Source: CAYJNO01 sp044432885 (GTDB taxonomy: Bacteria; Bacillota_I; Bacilli_A; Erysipelotrichales; Erysipelotrichaceae). Taken from it: a DNA stretch of 19,076 nt. The stretch covers positions 1 through 19,076 of the forward strand of contig JAWXUG010000013.1 of NCBI GenBank assembly GCA_044432885.1, in the 5' to 3' direction. The position numbers and the translations under genes were made by a program. Below the pieces are notes generated by a model, which saw nothing but the letters and a program-made list of their open reading frames with translations, had not been told where the DNA came from and ran no database searches. Of this stretch, positions 6,642-14,918 are shown one piece after another. The first letter of the stretch is position 1, and each line of letters begins with the position of its first letter.

Positions 6642-7103
6642 ATGAAAAAATTGATATCTTTTTTATGCACAATAAGTATCCTATTAACAGCTTGCTCAAG
6701 TAGTAGTGATACAGACAATTTTAAAACAGTCAATCTTGAACAACTTGCAACAACCATCCAAGAAAATACCGAGTGGCCAAGTCTTGCAGTATTAACTGAA
6801 GATGAAGTATTTAGCCTGCTTGGCTTACCAAGTGATTTATATGAAGATCAGTATGTCGGTATTCCACTAGCTGATGTGGCAGGATATCGTTTAATTATGA
6901 TTGAAGCTAAAACTGGTAAATTGCAGGAAATCAAAAAAATCCTCAATGAATATATCAAATTAGCTAAACAACAAATTCTTTACCCAACTGCGGTAGATAA
7001 TTTGGATAACGCCTTAGAATTAACAATAGGAAACTATTATTTTGTCATTGTTTCACAGGACAATGATGAAGTAAAAGATCTTATTGAAGATGCGTTCGAC
7101 TAA
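6642..7103 (+). CDS. DUF4358-type lipoprotein
   Basis: The 153-residue protein begins with a lipoprotein signal peptide: basic MKK, a hydrophobic stretch (residues 4-17) and the lipobox LTAC with Cys18, followed by a Ser/Asp linker. It should be lipid-anchored on the outer face of the membrane. The body (ALAVLTEDEVFSLLGL-like opening, then GYRLIMIEAKTGKLQEIKK and a helical C-terminus) resembles DUF4358, a Firmicutes family of unknown function. As I recall, this family is often found beside MBOAT and DHHW genes, as it is here. The stop overlaps the MBOAT start by one base (TAATG), so the two are translationally coupled. A role as extracytoplasmic partner of the acyltransferase machine is inferred from context. 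Its first residues after the lipobox show no enzyme motif. Confidence 0.85.
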   Translation: MKKLISFLCTISILLTACSSSSDTDNFKTVNLEQLATTIQENTEWPSLAVLTEDEVFSLLGLPSDLYEDQYVGIPLADVAGYRLIMIEAKTGKLQEIKKILNEYIKLAKQQILYPTAVDNLDNALELTIGNYYFVIVSQDNDEVKDLIEDAFD

Positions 7104-8503
7104 TGGTTTTTAGTAGTTTAACCTTCTTATTTGTATATTTTCCGCTTGTTTTAGTGGTGATGAGTATTTCACCACTAAAATGGCGTAACTTATCTTTATT
7201 TGTTTTATCATTGATCTTTTATGGTTGGGGCGAGCCAGTATATATATTGATTATGTTGTTATCAACCATCGTTGATTATATTAACGGTTATTTTGTGCAT
7301 CGCTATATTGACCAGCGACATATTGCACGACGTTTTGTTATTTTTTCCATTGTTTTTAATTTAGGGATGCTTGGCTTATTTAAGTATTATGATTTTATCA
7401 TTGGAAATTTAAATGTACTTGGCTTTGAAATGTTAAAACCATTAGGTTTAAGTTTACCAATAGGAATTAGTTTTTACACTTTTCAAACGATGTCTTATAC
7501 GATTGATATTTATCGACGAGACGCAGACTATCAAAAAAGTATCATTTCCTTTGGAACCTATGTTGCAATGTTCCCACAATTAATTGCAGGGCCTATTGTT
7601 CGATATAAGGATATCGCAACCCAATTAAATCATCGTGTAGTTAGCCAAGATAAATTTGCAGCAGGAATTGAGCGTTTTATGATTGGCTTATGTAAAAAGG
7701 TTTTATTAGCAAATCAGATAGGACAAGTATTTGATCAAGTAATGATTCTTGAAAATCATATGCAAAGTGTCTTATTATCATGGCTTGGCATCATTGCCTT
7801 TGGCTTTCAAATCTATTTTGACTTTAGTGGGTATAGTGATATGGCGATTGGTCTTGGGAAAATGCTAGGATTTGATTTTTTAGAGAATTTTAATTATCCA
7901 TATATTGCTTCAAGTATTACAGATTTTTGGCGCAGATGGCATATTTCTTTGTCTACTTTCTTTAGAGATTATGTGTATATTCCATTAGGTGGAAATCGCA
8001 AGGGAATTAAAAGACAAATGCTTAACATCTTTATTGTATGGTCTTTAACAGGTATCTGGCATGGGGCTTCATGGAACTTTCTAGTGTGGGGAATGTATTT
8101 TGCTACTTTATTGATTTTTGAAAAAGTATTTATGTTTAACTTCTTACAAAAACTTCATCCAATAGTTAGACATTTGTATACCTTAGTTTTAGTTTTAATT
8201 AGCTGGACAATCTTTAGTGTAGAAGATATGAGTCTTATGATAGAAACACTTAAAAATATGTTTATGATGAATCAATTACCACTGTATAATGATTTATTTA
8301 TTTATTATATAAGAAATAATGCTGTAATCTTGATTGCGCTTTGTATTGCGAGTACGCCATTATTTAAACAATTATATATACGTTATGTGAAAGGGACAAA
8401 ATGGGAATATTTAAAGCCTGTATTGATGATGCTTGGGCTTATTGTATGTGTAGGATTCTTAGTAGATGCTACCTACAACCCATTCTTGTATTTTAGGTTT
8501 TAA
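7103..8503 (+). CDS. MBOAT family O-acyltransferase (AlgI/DltB-like)
   Basis: Membrane-bound O-acyltransferase of 466 residues with about ten or more hydrophobic segments. Family signatures are QLIAGPIVRYKDI (159-171), DFWRRWHISLSTFFRDYVYIPLGG (from 274, His280) and SLTGIWHGASWNF (314-326), where His320 matches the catalytic histidine of AlgI and DltB. Such proteins pass an acyl group across the membrane for transfer to an extracellular polysaccharide or wall polymer. The neighbours (a lipoprotein before, a DHHW protein after) favour AlgI-style polysaccharide or glycopolymer acetylation over D-alanylation: no dltA, dltC or dltD gene is nearby. The ATG shares its A with the stop of the preceding gene. 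The acceptor polymer cannot be told from the window. Confidence 0.95.
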   Translation: MVFSSLTFLFVYFPLVLVVMSISPLKWRNLSLFVLSLIFYGWGEPVYILIMLLSTIVDYINGYFVHRYIDQRHIARRFVIFSIVFNLGMLGLFKYYDFIIGNLNVLGFEMLKPLGLSLPIGISFYTFQTMSYTIDIYRRDADYQKSIISFGTYVAMFPQLIAGPIVRYKDIATQLNHRVVSQDKFAAGIERFMIGLCKKVLLANQIGQVFDQVMILENHMQSVLLSWLGIIAFGFQIYFDFSGYSDMAIGLGKMLGFDFLENFNYPYIASSITDFWRRWHISLSTFFRDYVYIPLGGNRKGIKRQMLNIFIVWSLTGIWHGASWNFLVWGMYFATLLIFEKVFMFNFLQKLHPIVRHLYTLVLVLISWTIFSVEDMSLMIETLKNMFMMNQLPLYNDLFIYYIRNNAVILIALCIASTPLFKQLYIRYVKGTKWEYLKPVLMMLGLIVCVGFLVDATYNPFLYFRF

Positions 8504-8504
8504 T

Positions 8505-9602
8505 ATGAATAAAATGATAAACAAAATGATGATTGTTTTATTTGTTGGCTTTATCTTTGTAGTTAGTATTGCCAATGTTTTTAATGAGCAAATAAGCTTT
8601 TCAAACAATGAAAATCGATATTTAAGTCAGTTTCCCTCTTTTACATGGGATTCATTTTTAGAAGGGAAATACACAAAGAAGTTTGAAGATTTTATCCAAG
8701 ATCAATTTGTAGAAAGAGATTTTTGGATTGTCGTAAAAGCAGTAACTAGTCAAGCTTTCTTAAAATTGGAAAACAATGAGGTATACTTGGCAAAAGATGA
8801 AAATTTAATTGACCAATTTATCCTATATGATGAAGAACAATTGATTAAAAATATAGGATATATTAATCGATTTGAACATCCAGTGTCACTAATGATTGTA
8901 CCAAGCGCTGCTTCTGTCAATGCTTCTTTATTGCAACCATACAGCTATAACACTAATGAAGATGAATTGCTGGCATTAATAGAGTCAAGTTTATTTGATC
9001 ATGTAAGCTATGTAGATGTAGCCTCAGCATTAAAAAATACAGAAAACAGTTATTTTCGAACAGATCATCACTGGAATTATTATGGCTCATATTTAGGCTA
9101 TCAAGCGTTTGTTGAAAGTATAGGTTTAGAAGCTATTTCACAGGATTATGAAGTCGTAAGTGATGGATTTAAAGGATCTTTATTATCTAAATCTGGCTTA
9201 TTTTATTACAAACCAGATGAAATTATGACCTATTCTCCATTAGATGAAGTCAATGTAACAATCACTTTTGAAGATGGAAGCAGTTATGATACATTATTTT
9301 TTGAAGAAAATTTATTGATTAAAGATGAATACACCTATTATTTAGATGGTAATCATGCTTTGGTAGAAATTGTGAATCATGATATTGATAATGATGAAAC
9401 CTTATTAGTAGTTAAGGATTCATTTGCCCATATTATGGTACCATACTTAGTAAATCATTATAAAACTATTATTATGGTTGATTTAAGATATAATAAAATG
9501 TCAATTAGTGATATGATAGGGCAAAGGGAAGTAGATGAAACACTTATTTTATATAGTCTTGACAACTTTACATCAGACAAAAATATTGTGTTCTTAAAAT
9601 AG
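8505..9602 (+). CDS. DHHW family protein (AlgX/AlgJ-like SGNH acyltransferase partner)
   Basis: From ATG 8505 the protein has 365 residues: an N-terminal membrane anchor (residues 8-23) and an extracytoplasmic domain. The naming motif lies in FRTDHHWNYYGSYLGYQAF (DHHW at 187-190), and a candidate nucleophile serine in VVKDSFAHIMVPYL (Ser306). In the related AlgX/AlgJ proteins the Asp-His pair and Ser form the SGNH-type triad that moves acetyl groups onto the polymer. An in-frame ATG at 8466 would overlap the MBOAT gene by 38 bases and put a polar peptide before the anchor. I prefer 8505, one base after the MBOAT stop, though its ribosome binding site (TTAGG) is weak, which suggests coupled translation. 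It probably completes transfer of the acyl group that the MBOAT protein delivers. Confidence 0.9.
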   Translation: MNKMINKMMIVLFVGFIFVVSIANVFNEQISFSNNENRYLSQFPSFTWDSFLEGKYTKKFEDFIQDQFVERDFWIVVKAVTSQAFLKLENNEVYLAKDENLIDQFILYDEEQLIKNIGYINRFEHPVSLMIVPSAASVNASLLQPYSYNTNEDELLALIESSLFDHVSYVDVASALKNTENSYFRTDHHWNYYGSYLGYQAFVESIGLEAISQDYEVVSDGFKGSLLSKSGLFYYKPDEIMTYSPLDEVNVTITFEDGSSYDTLFFEENLLIKDEYTYYLDGNHALVEIVNHDIDNDETLLVVKDSFAHIMVPYLVNHYKTIIMVDLRYNKMSISDMIGQREVDETLILYSLDNFTSDKNIVFLK

Positions 9603-9611
9603 GGAGAAAAT

Positions 9612-10913
9612 ATGCAAGTAAAAATTATGAAAATGGGTATTAATGGAGAGGGAATTGGATATATTGATTCTAAACCAGTTTTTGTACCAGGTGCGATTAG
9701 TGAGGAATTAGTAAATATTCAAGATGTTAAAAAGATGAATACCTACTGTACTGCATCTTTGCAATCGGTGATTAAAAAAAGTAAAAGTAGAGTAACACCA
9801 AAATGTGCAATGCAACCAAGATGTGGTGGATGCAATATGATGCATATGACAATGAAAAAACAATTAGAAGTGAAACAAGATACGATGAGACAAACCATGA
9901 TTAAATATGCGGGTCTAAAGGATGTATCAATATTACCAATCATTAAGAGTGAAGATTATTATTACTACCGCAATCAATTCAAGTTTCCAGTGAAGACATT
10001 ACAAGGAAAATTAGTGAGTGGTATGTTTCAACCAGAATCTCATCATTTAGTTTATTTAAATCATTGTATGATTCATGAAAAAGAACTTGAGAAATTACGT
10101 ATAGCCATTATGGATGTGTTAAATACTCATAAGGTAAAAGATTATTATGAACGTATTCAATCAGGGTTAAGATATATTATTTGTCGTGGGTTTGAAGGAA
10201 AATATCAATTAACCCTTGTAACAGGAGAAAACAGTATGTCTAATGGATGTATTGAGGCTTTATCTAAAATAGAAGGTATTCAAAGTATTTATCAAAATAT
10301 CAATACCGATGATCGTCGGATTACAAGTGATGATTATCGTTTATTATATGGTAGTAAAACCATTGAATTAAGATTTAAAGAGCTTGTCTTTAGATTATCA
10401 CCAGCGTCATTTTTCCAGTTAAACTTTAAACAAGCATTAAATTTATATGATTATGCAGTAGGTTTAATAGAACCATGTGATGTGGTTGTAGAAGCATATA
10501 GCGGAATTGGTGCGATGAGTTTAATGGCTGCAAGTAAAGCACAAGAAGTCTATGGTGTTGAAATTGTAGGGGCAGCGGTTAAGAATGCGAATAGTAATGC
10601 GAAATTTAATCATATGGATGATTATGTGCGCTTTGTCTGTAGTGATGCAGGGAAATACCTATCTACCTTTGAAAAGGACATTGACTATTTGTTAATTGAT
10701 CCACCACGTAAAGGAATAGATGATAAGATGATTGATGCCATCTATGCAAAACAACCTAAGAATATCATCTATGTTTCATGTAATCCAAGCACATTGGCCA
10801 AGAATATTTATGAACTAGAGGAATTGTATGAAGTAGTTAGTATGCAACCATTTGATATGTTTCCTAATACTTCTAACATTGAGTGTGTAACTAAGTTAAC
10901 TTTAAGAAAATAG
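9612..10913 (+). CDS. rlmD: 23S rRNA (uracil-5-)-methyltransferase, RlmD/RlmCD type
   Basis: SAM-dependent RNA m5U methyltransferase of the RumA/TrmA family, 433 residues. A short N-terminal TRAM-like domain (1-55) is followed by a [4Fe-4S] cysteine set, Cys65, Cys71, Cys74 and Cys152, with the Cx5Cxx spacing of E. coli RlmD. The C-terminal Rossmann part has VVEAYSGIGAMSL (SAM binding), LLIDPPRKGID, the catalytic cysteine in YVSCNPSTL near residue 389, and the base glutamate in SNIECVTKL. The target is probably 23S rRNA U1939 and/or U747 (RlmCD in other Firmicutes), but the exact site cannot be read from sequence. It lies 9 bases after the DHHW gene with AGGGAG (9601-9606) as ribosome binding site, so it is carried in the acylation operon, probably without a functional link. 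Confidence 0.93.
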   Translation: MQVKIMKMGINGEGIGYIDSKPVFVPGAISEELVNIQDVKKMNTYCTASLQSVIKKSKSRVTPKCAMQPRCGGCNMMHMTMKKQLEVKQDTMRQTMIKYAGLKDVSILPIIKSEDYYYYRNQFKFPVKTLQGKLVSGMFQPESHHLVYLNHCMIHEKELEKLRIAIMDVLNTHKVKDYYERIQSGLRYIICRGFEGKYQLTLVTGENSMSNGCIEALSKIEGIQSIYQNINTDDRRITSDDYRLLYGSKTIELRFKELVFRLSPASFFQLNFKQALNLYDYAVGLIEPCDVVVEAYSGIGAMSLMAASKAQEVYGVEIVGAAVKNANSNAKFNHMDDYVRFVCSDAGKYLSTFEKDIDYLLIDPPRKGIDDKMIDAIYAKQPKNIIYVSCNPSTLAKNIYELEELYEVVSMQPFDMFPNTSNIECVTKLTLRK

Positions 10914-10925
10914 TTTTATCAAATC

Positions 10926-10950
10926 AAGACACTTTCGGGTGTCTTTATTA
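10926..10950 (+). terminator. Terminator of the acylation/rlmD operon
   Basis: Stem aagacac (10926-10932) / gtgtctt (10939-10945), extendable by a T-G pair to a TTCG loop, followed by a T-rich tail (tttattaattttt). The T-run is broken but adequate. Confidence 0.75.
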
Positions 10951-11056
10951 ATTTTTATCATTTTTAAGCAGAACAATAGAAATGTTAATAGAGGTTGCTT
11001 GTGGCAATGAACAAATATTTATTACACTTTAGTTACAAATAGAGGAGGTATTTGTT

Positions 11057-11566
11057 ATGTTAAATGAGAATATTAAAACGATTAGAAAATCAAAAGGACT
11101 TTCGCAAGAAGAACTTGCAATCAAATTAAATGTCGTAAGACAAACGATTTCAAAATGGGAAAAAGGTTTATCAGTCCCAGACTCAGAAATGTTGGTAGAT
11201 ATATCAGAGATTTTTGAAATGCCAGTAAGCACCTTACTTGGTGAAACTATTGTGAGTGAAAGAGAAGATGAACTAAAAGTAATTGCAGAAAAATTAGAGA
11301 TTATTAACTTACAGTTGTCTCAAACAAGAATAAACAAACAAAAAATGATTCGTTGGATTCTTATCTTTTTATGCACATTAATAGTGGGCATCTTTGCTGG
11401 TTTAAGCTTTATAAATAGTCCCTATTTAGCTTGGAATAGTACTAGTCAAGAAACGACAGTACTTAAAGTAGGTTTCCAATCGATTGAATGGCTATTTGTT
11501 AGGGTAGCACCTATTATTTTAATAGGAGGAATGATTGCCATCATTTTTACCTATAAAAATAAATAA
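11057..11566 (+). CDS. Membrane-anchored XRE-family transcriptional regulator
   Basis: The 169-residue protein opens with a Cro/XRE helix-turn-helix (residues 4-60: IKTIRKSKGLSQEELAIKL, then VRQTISKWEKGLSVPDSEML as the recognition helix region). A predicted helical linker (68-95) follows, then two membrane segments at about 98-119 and 148-166 with a ~28-residue loop between them. It is therefore probably a DNA-binding protein tethered to the membrane, sensing something at or in the membrane; such HTH-plus-TM proteins are common in Firmicutes. A strong GAGGAGG (11042-11048) sets the start. The neighbours show no obvious partner, and the next gene begins 252 bases downstream. Targets unknown. 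Confidence 0.88.
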   Translation: MLNENIKTIRKSKGLSQEELAIKLNVVRQTISKWEKGLSVPDSEMLVDISEIFEMPVSTLLGETIVSEREDELKVIAEKLEIINLQLSQTRINKQKMIRWILIFLCTLIVGIFAGLSFINSPYLAWNSTSQETTVLKVGFQSIEWLFVRVAPIILIGGMIAIIFTYKNK

Positions 11567-11818
11567 CTGTTCTTATGTATAAGAAATATTCTTTATATTT
11601 TATGCTAGAAAAGGGATAACTATACTAAAACTATGAAGGATAAAAAGAAATTTACAATACCCATTAAATTGAGTAATATATTTATATATGTAATAAGTTT
11701 ATGTTTGATGAAAAGGACATTTAGTATTTCTTTTAATAAGGTAGTTATGAACAAAATCTTATATAATTATAAGAATAATAGTTGTATAAAATATGTGCAT
11801 TAGAAAGGTTGAATCAAT

Positions 11819-12463
11819 ATGAAAAATGGAAAAATACCAGATCCAAACAACAAATATCCTATAGAAGGCTTTGAGAATGTTATATATGTAAAGCCAACGA
11901 TAAGCAATCCAAATATTGTGATTGGGGATTTCACCTATTTTTCTGATAAAGATTTTGAATCTTGTGTAACGCATCACTATGATTTTTATGGTGATAAACT
12001 TATTATAGGTAAGTTTTGCCAGATAGCAGCTGGTGTAGACTTTATTATGAATGGAGCCAATCATCAAATGAATGCTGTTTCAACATTTCCCTTTTATATT
12101 TTGCAAGGATGGCAACAAGATGTACCACCATTAAGCGAAATGCCACTTAAAGGGGATACCATCATAGGCAATGATGTTTGGATTGGGCAAAATGTTACGA
12201 TAATGCCAGGGATAAATATTGGAGATGGTGCGATTATTGGCGCAAATAGTGTGCTTGCAAGCGATGTTGAACCCTATACGATTGTAGCAGGAAATCCAGC
12301 TAAACCAATACGCAAACGATTTGATGAAGAGCTAATCAGTCTCATGCTTAAGTTTAAATGGTGGGATAAGTCAATTGAGGAAATTAATGCATTGATACCG
12401 CTACTTAGCAGTAGTGATTTAGAATTTGTTAAAAAGGAGATTAAATCTAGATTAGGTGTATAA
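11819..12463 (+). CDS. Vat/CatB-type xenobiotic acetyltransferase
   Basis: Left-handed beta-helix (hexapeptide repeat) acetyltransferase of 214 residues, close in layout to streptogramin A acetyltransferases (Vat) and type B chloramphenicol acetyltransferases. The active-site histidine is His82 in NGANHQMNAVSTFPF, the same number as in VatD; the family tryptophan is in GNDVWIGQNVTIMPGINIGDGAIIGANSV (121). The helix ends with VAGNPAKPIRKRF and a C-terminal helical tail including KFKWWDKS. It transfers acetyl from acetyl-CoA to a hydroxyl of a small molecule in the cytosol. Whether this member inactivates a streptogramin, chloramphenicol or something else cannot be read from sequence; many chromosomal members have no known substrate. 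AAAGG (11804-11808) precedes the ATG. The flanking 252-base upstream gap holds no clear leader peptide. Confidence 0.9.
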   Translation: MKNGKIPDPNNKYPIEGFENVIYVKPTISNPNIVIGDFTYFSDKDFESCVTHHYDFYGDKLIIGKFCQIAAGVDFIMNGANHQMNAVSTFPFYILQGWQQDVPPLSEMPLKGDTIIGNDVWIGQNVTIMPGINIGDGAIIGANSVLASDVEPYTIVAGNPAKPIRKRFDEELISLMLKFKWWDKSIEEINALIPLLSSSDLEFVKKEIKSRLGV

Positions 12464-12614
12464 TCTCAAGTATCGATAGCAATTTATTGAAAAAATAAAG
12501 ATTTGATTTATGCTTGAAAAGCAGTAATGTGTACTGTTGATAGCTCTTTAGATTCTATTTTAAGCAAAATTATGTGATTAGATGCAATATGGGTTATTAA
12601 TAGAGGGGGAAAAG

Positions 12615-13211
12615 ATGACTAATAAGCTAATGCAACAACTTAACTTCTTAACTGAAGTAGATAAAATGAAAAATATTTATAGACAAACGTTACTTGTTGA
12701 TAAGTCGCGTAGAGAAACAGATGCAGAACATTCATGGCATTTTGCACTTATGGCATTAACTTTATTTGAATATTGTGAAATTGAAAATGTTGATATTGAT
12801 AGAGTAATCAAAATGGCATTAGTTCATGATTTAGTAGAGATTTATGCAGGGGATACTTTTGCATATGATGAAGAAGGAAATAAAAGTAAAAAGGCAAGAG
12901 AAATAGAAGCAGCGGAAAAACTTTTTGCATTGCTGCCTAAAAATCAAGCAGATGAGTACAAACGATTATGGGAAGAATTTGATAGTATGGATACGCCTGA
13001 TTCAATGTACGCAAGTGCAATAGATCGACTTCAACCATTTCTTAATAATTATCATACAGATGGTCATACATGGTTGGAAAATGGTATTAGTGAGGACAAG
13101 GTATATCAACGTATGGAACCAGTCATGTCTGCTTTACCTAAACTATCAGATTTTGTTAATTTCGTGATAGAAGATAGTATAAAAAAAGGGTATATAAAGT
13201 CAGTGGATTAA
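12615..13211 (+). CDS. HD-domain phosphohydrolase, YfbR/HDDC2-like 5'-deoxynucleotidase family
   Basis: The 198-residue protein has the HD signature of the YfbR/HDDC2 group: RRETDAEHSWHFALM (His39), MALVHDLVEIYAGDT (His71-Asp72, with Glu75 and Asp80) and AIDRLQPFL (Asp137). Characterised relatives remove the 5' phosphate from deoxynucleoside monophosphates using a divalent metal; the same activity here is inferred. I place the start at ATG 12615 rather than the in-frame ATG at 12582, because GAGGGGG (12603-12609) lies just before it and HD homologues begin with similar short leaders such as NKLMQQLNFLTEVDKMKNI. It stands alone on the + strand with 150 bases in front and 77 behind. Confidence 0.9.
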   Translation: MTNKLMQQLNFLTEVDKMKNIYRQTLLVDKSRRETDAEHSWHFALMALTLFEYCEIENVDIDRVIKMALVHDLVEIYAGDTFAYDEEGNKSKKAREIEAAEKLFALLPKNQADEYKRLWEEFDSMDTPDSMYASAIDRLQPFLNNYHTDGHTWLENGISEDKVYQRMEPVMSALPKLSDFVNFVIEDSIKKGYIKSVD

Positions 13212-13288
13212 TCAATCCAAATAAAAAATACATTAAGTAAAGTTAAGGATAACACAGAGGATAAACTTTTATAAAAAGAGGTGGGATT

Positions 13289-14119
13289 ATGAGAATTATT
13301 AATACCATTGAATCAATATCTGATTGTTTTGTTGATGGACAATTTAAGATGTCAGCTTGGGATAAATATGTAGAAGAAAATCATTTAAATATTAAAGAAA
13401 TATGCAAGGAAGACATAAAGAATTATAATTTTGATAATGATGTTCTTCCTGTTTTAAACAATGTCATAAAAAGTAAAGAGAAACTTACAGTACTACATAA
13501 TTCATTTTCAGCTTGTGTCGATGTACTTAGTAATGAATTATCCCAACTTTTTGCTGAGGAAATAGACCTAGATATCATTTTATATTTAGGTTTATGTAAT
13601 GGAGCTGGGTGGGCAACAACCATTGATGACAGGAATGTCATTTTGCTAGGCATTGAAAAAATTATTGAATTAGATTGGCAGGATGAAGTGATGATGAAAT
13701 CACTCATATTTCATGAAATAGGTCATATTTGGCATAATGTATGTGGTAATTTAAATCTTCAAGGTTCTACTCAAGATGATCAATCTTTAGTTCAACTATA
13801 TCAAGAGGGTGTTGCTATGAGATGTGAACAGCTTCTTATAAAAAATGAAAACTTTTATCATCAAGATAAAAATGATTGGCTAACTTGGTGTAACAGCAAT
13901 TTTTCATCTATTAAGCAAGAATATCAAAGACGTATTCAAAATAGTGAAAGTACCCAAGATTTTTTTGGGGATTGGTGCAATTATAAAGGATATAGTGATG
14001 TGGGCTATTATTTAGGATGTAGATTTATCAAATTTTCAGAAAATCATTATACGCTTTCTGAGATCATTAATCTTAACATTGTAGAGGTGAAAAAATTATT
14101 TGATTTATTTGTAATATGA
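13289..14119 (+). CDS. Putative zinc metallopeptidase, gluzincin-like (HEXXH)
   Basis: The 276-residue protein has no signal peptide or membrane segment, so it should be cytosolic. SLIFHEIGHIWHNV contains the zinc-binding HEXXH motif (His142, Glu143, His146), and LYQEGVAMRCEQLL supplies a glutamate (Glu173) 30 residues on, a plausible third ligand as in gluzincins. The overall pattern, with a buried HEIGH(xx)H helix, a YQEG helix and a later GYSDVGYYLGCRFI segment, recalls the DUF2268/peptidase-MA group, but I cannot name a closer family. Whether it cleaves peptides is not shown. A strong AGAGGTGGG (13277-13285) sets the start. There is no promoter I would defend. The neighbours are an HD hydrolase and a broken kinase gene, with no evident shared role. 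Confidence 0.75.
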   Translation: MRIINTIESISDCFVDGQFKMSAWDKYVEENHLNIKEICKEDIKNYNFDNDVLPVLNNVIKSKEKLTVLHNSFSACVDVLSNELSQLFAEEIDLDIILYLGLCNGAGWATTIDDRNVILLGIEKIIELDWQDEVMMKSLIFHEIGHIWHNVCGNLNLQGSTQDDQSLVQLYQEGVAMRCEQLLIKNENFYHQDKNDWLTWCNSNFSSIKQEYQRRIQNSESTQDFFGDWCNYKGYSDVGYYLGCRFIKFSENHYTLSEIINLNIVEVKKLFDLFVI

Positions 14120-14185
14120 ACAATTGATTGACGAAATAAAATAGTAGGATAATGAATAAAGTTCATATAATAGGAGGTATTCACA

Positions 14186-14716
14186 GTGGGCATAGTTTAT
14201 ATATTTAGAGGAAAGGCAGCAACAGGAAAAAGCACTTTAGCAGATTCATTAGCAGAAAAACTGTCTGTTCCAATAATACGAAAAGATGATGTTGTAGATG
14301 GGTTGAAAAATAGTATTAATATTGATGAAAAATCTATAAACAATGAAGTTTGCTATAATATTTTATATCATATTGTACAAACAAATCTTTCTTTAAAAAC
14401 TGATTTAATCTTAGATATTGCACTCGGTGATAAGTAAAATGCAAAATATTTTTTTGAACGCTTAGATTTTAAAGATAATAAAATAGTGAAATTTTTTGTA
14501 GATTGTACAGATGAAGAAGAATGGAAAAGACGACATATAGAGAGATTGAAAAATCCTCTGCTTCATCAATCGTTCGAATCTATCGAACATGTGGTAAAAC
14601 ACTATAATAAAGCTGATATTAACCCTTTTGATGATGAGTATGTTATTGATACATCAAAACAATTAAATATATGTATTGAGGAAGTCAATAAGATTGTTAA
14701 TACATATAAAGTGTAA
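14186..14716 (+). pseudogene. P-loop kinase-like gene interrupted by one in-frame TAA
   Basis: A single frame encodes about 175 residues of an AAA_33/zeta-like small-molecule kinase: start GTG 14186 after TAGGAGGT (14171-14178), Walker A GKAATGKST (9-17), a Walker B-like LILDIAL near residue 78, and a C-terminal part with VDCTDEEEWKRRHIERLKNP, typical of the arginine-rich lid of such kinases. One TAA at 14435-14437 splits it after LGDK. The frame then continues unbroken (NAKYFFERLDF...) to the TAA at 14714-14716. The GTG at 14486 in the second half has no ribosome binding site, so it is not a separate gene. Everything except the stop looks intact, so the break is recent or a sequencing error. 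The relatives phosphorylate small molecules such as sugars or antibiotics; the substrate is unknown. Confidence 0.82.
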
Positions 14717-14918
14717 TGAACAAAACATGCGTAAAGTAATATTTAGATACAGTTTTTTGAAATATTTTTTATTTTATTTGTCTACTTTAGTGGGATTGTA
14801 TCAGTTCAATTATGGAATACTTTATAGTATACGGGATTGAAAAAACCTTATAGCAGGTTACTAAATCAAATTATAAAACAATAAAAATAGATCGATTTAT
14901 ATTCGTGGAGGTAAGGGA

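Noticed and set aside
8466..8504. Upstream in-frame ATG that would lengthen the DHHW protein by 13 residues
   Set aside because: It overlaps the MBOAT coding sequence and adds a polar peptide before the membrane anchor; ATG 8505 directly after the MBOAT stop is more likely.
11633..11803. A 56-codon open frame (ATG 11633 to TAG 11801) in the gap before the Vat-like gene
   Set aside because: No ribosome binding site, low-complexity Lys/Ile/Asn-rich product with no recognisable motif; expected by chance in such A+T-rich sequence. I see nothing else firm in this 252-base gap apart from a weak A-T-rich hairpin at 11570-11585.
14435..14437. Stop-codon recoding or readthrough in the kinase gene
   Set aside because: The stop is TAA, no recoding element is evident, and TAA is used as a normal stop by many other genes here; a nonsense mutation or sequencing error is simpler.
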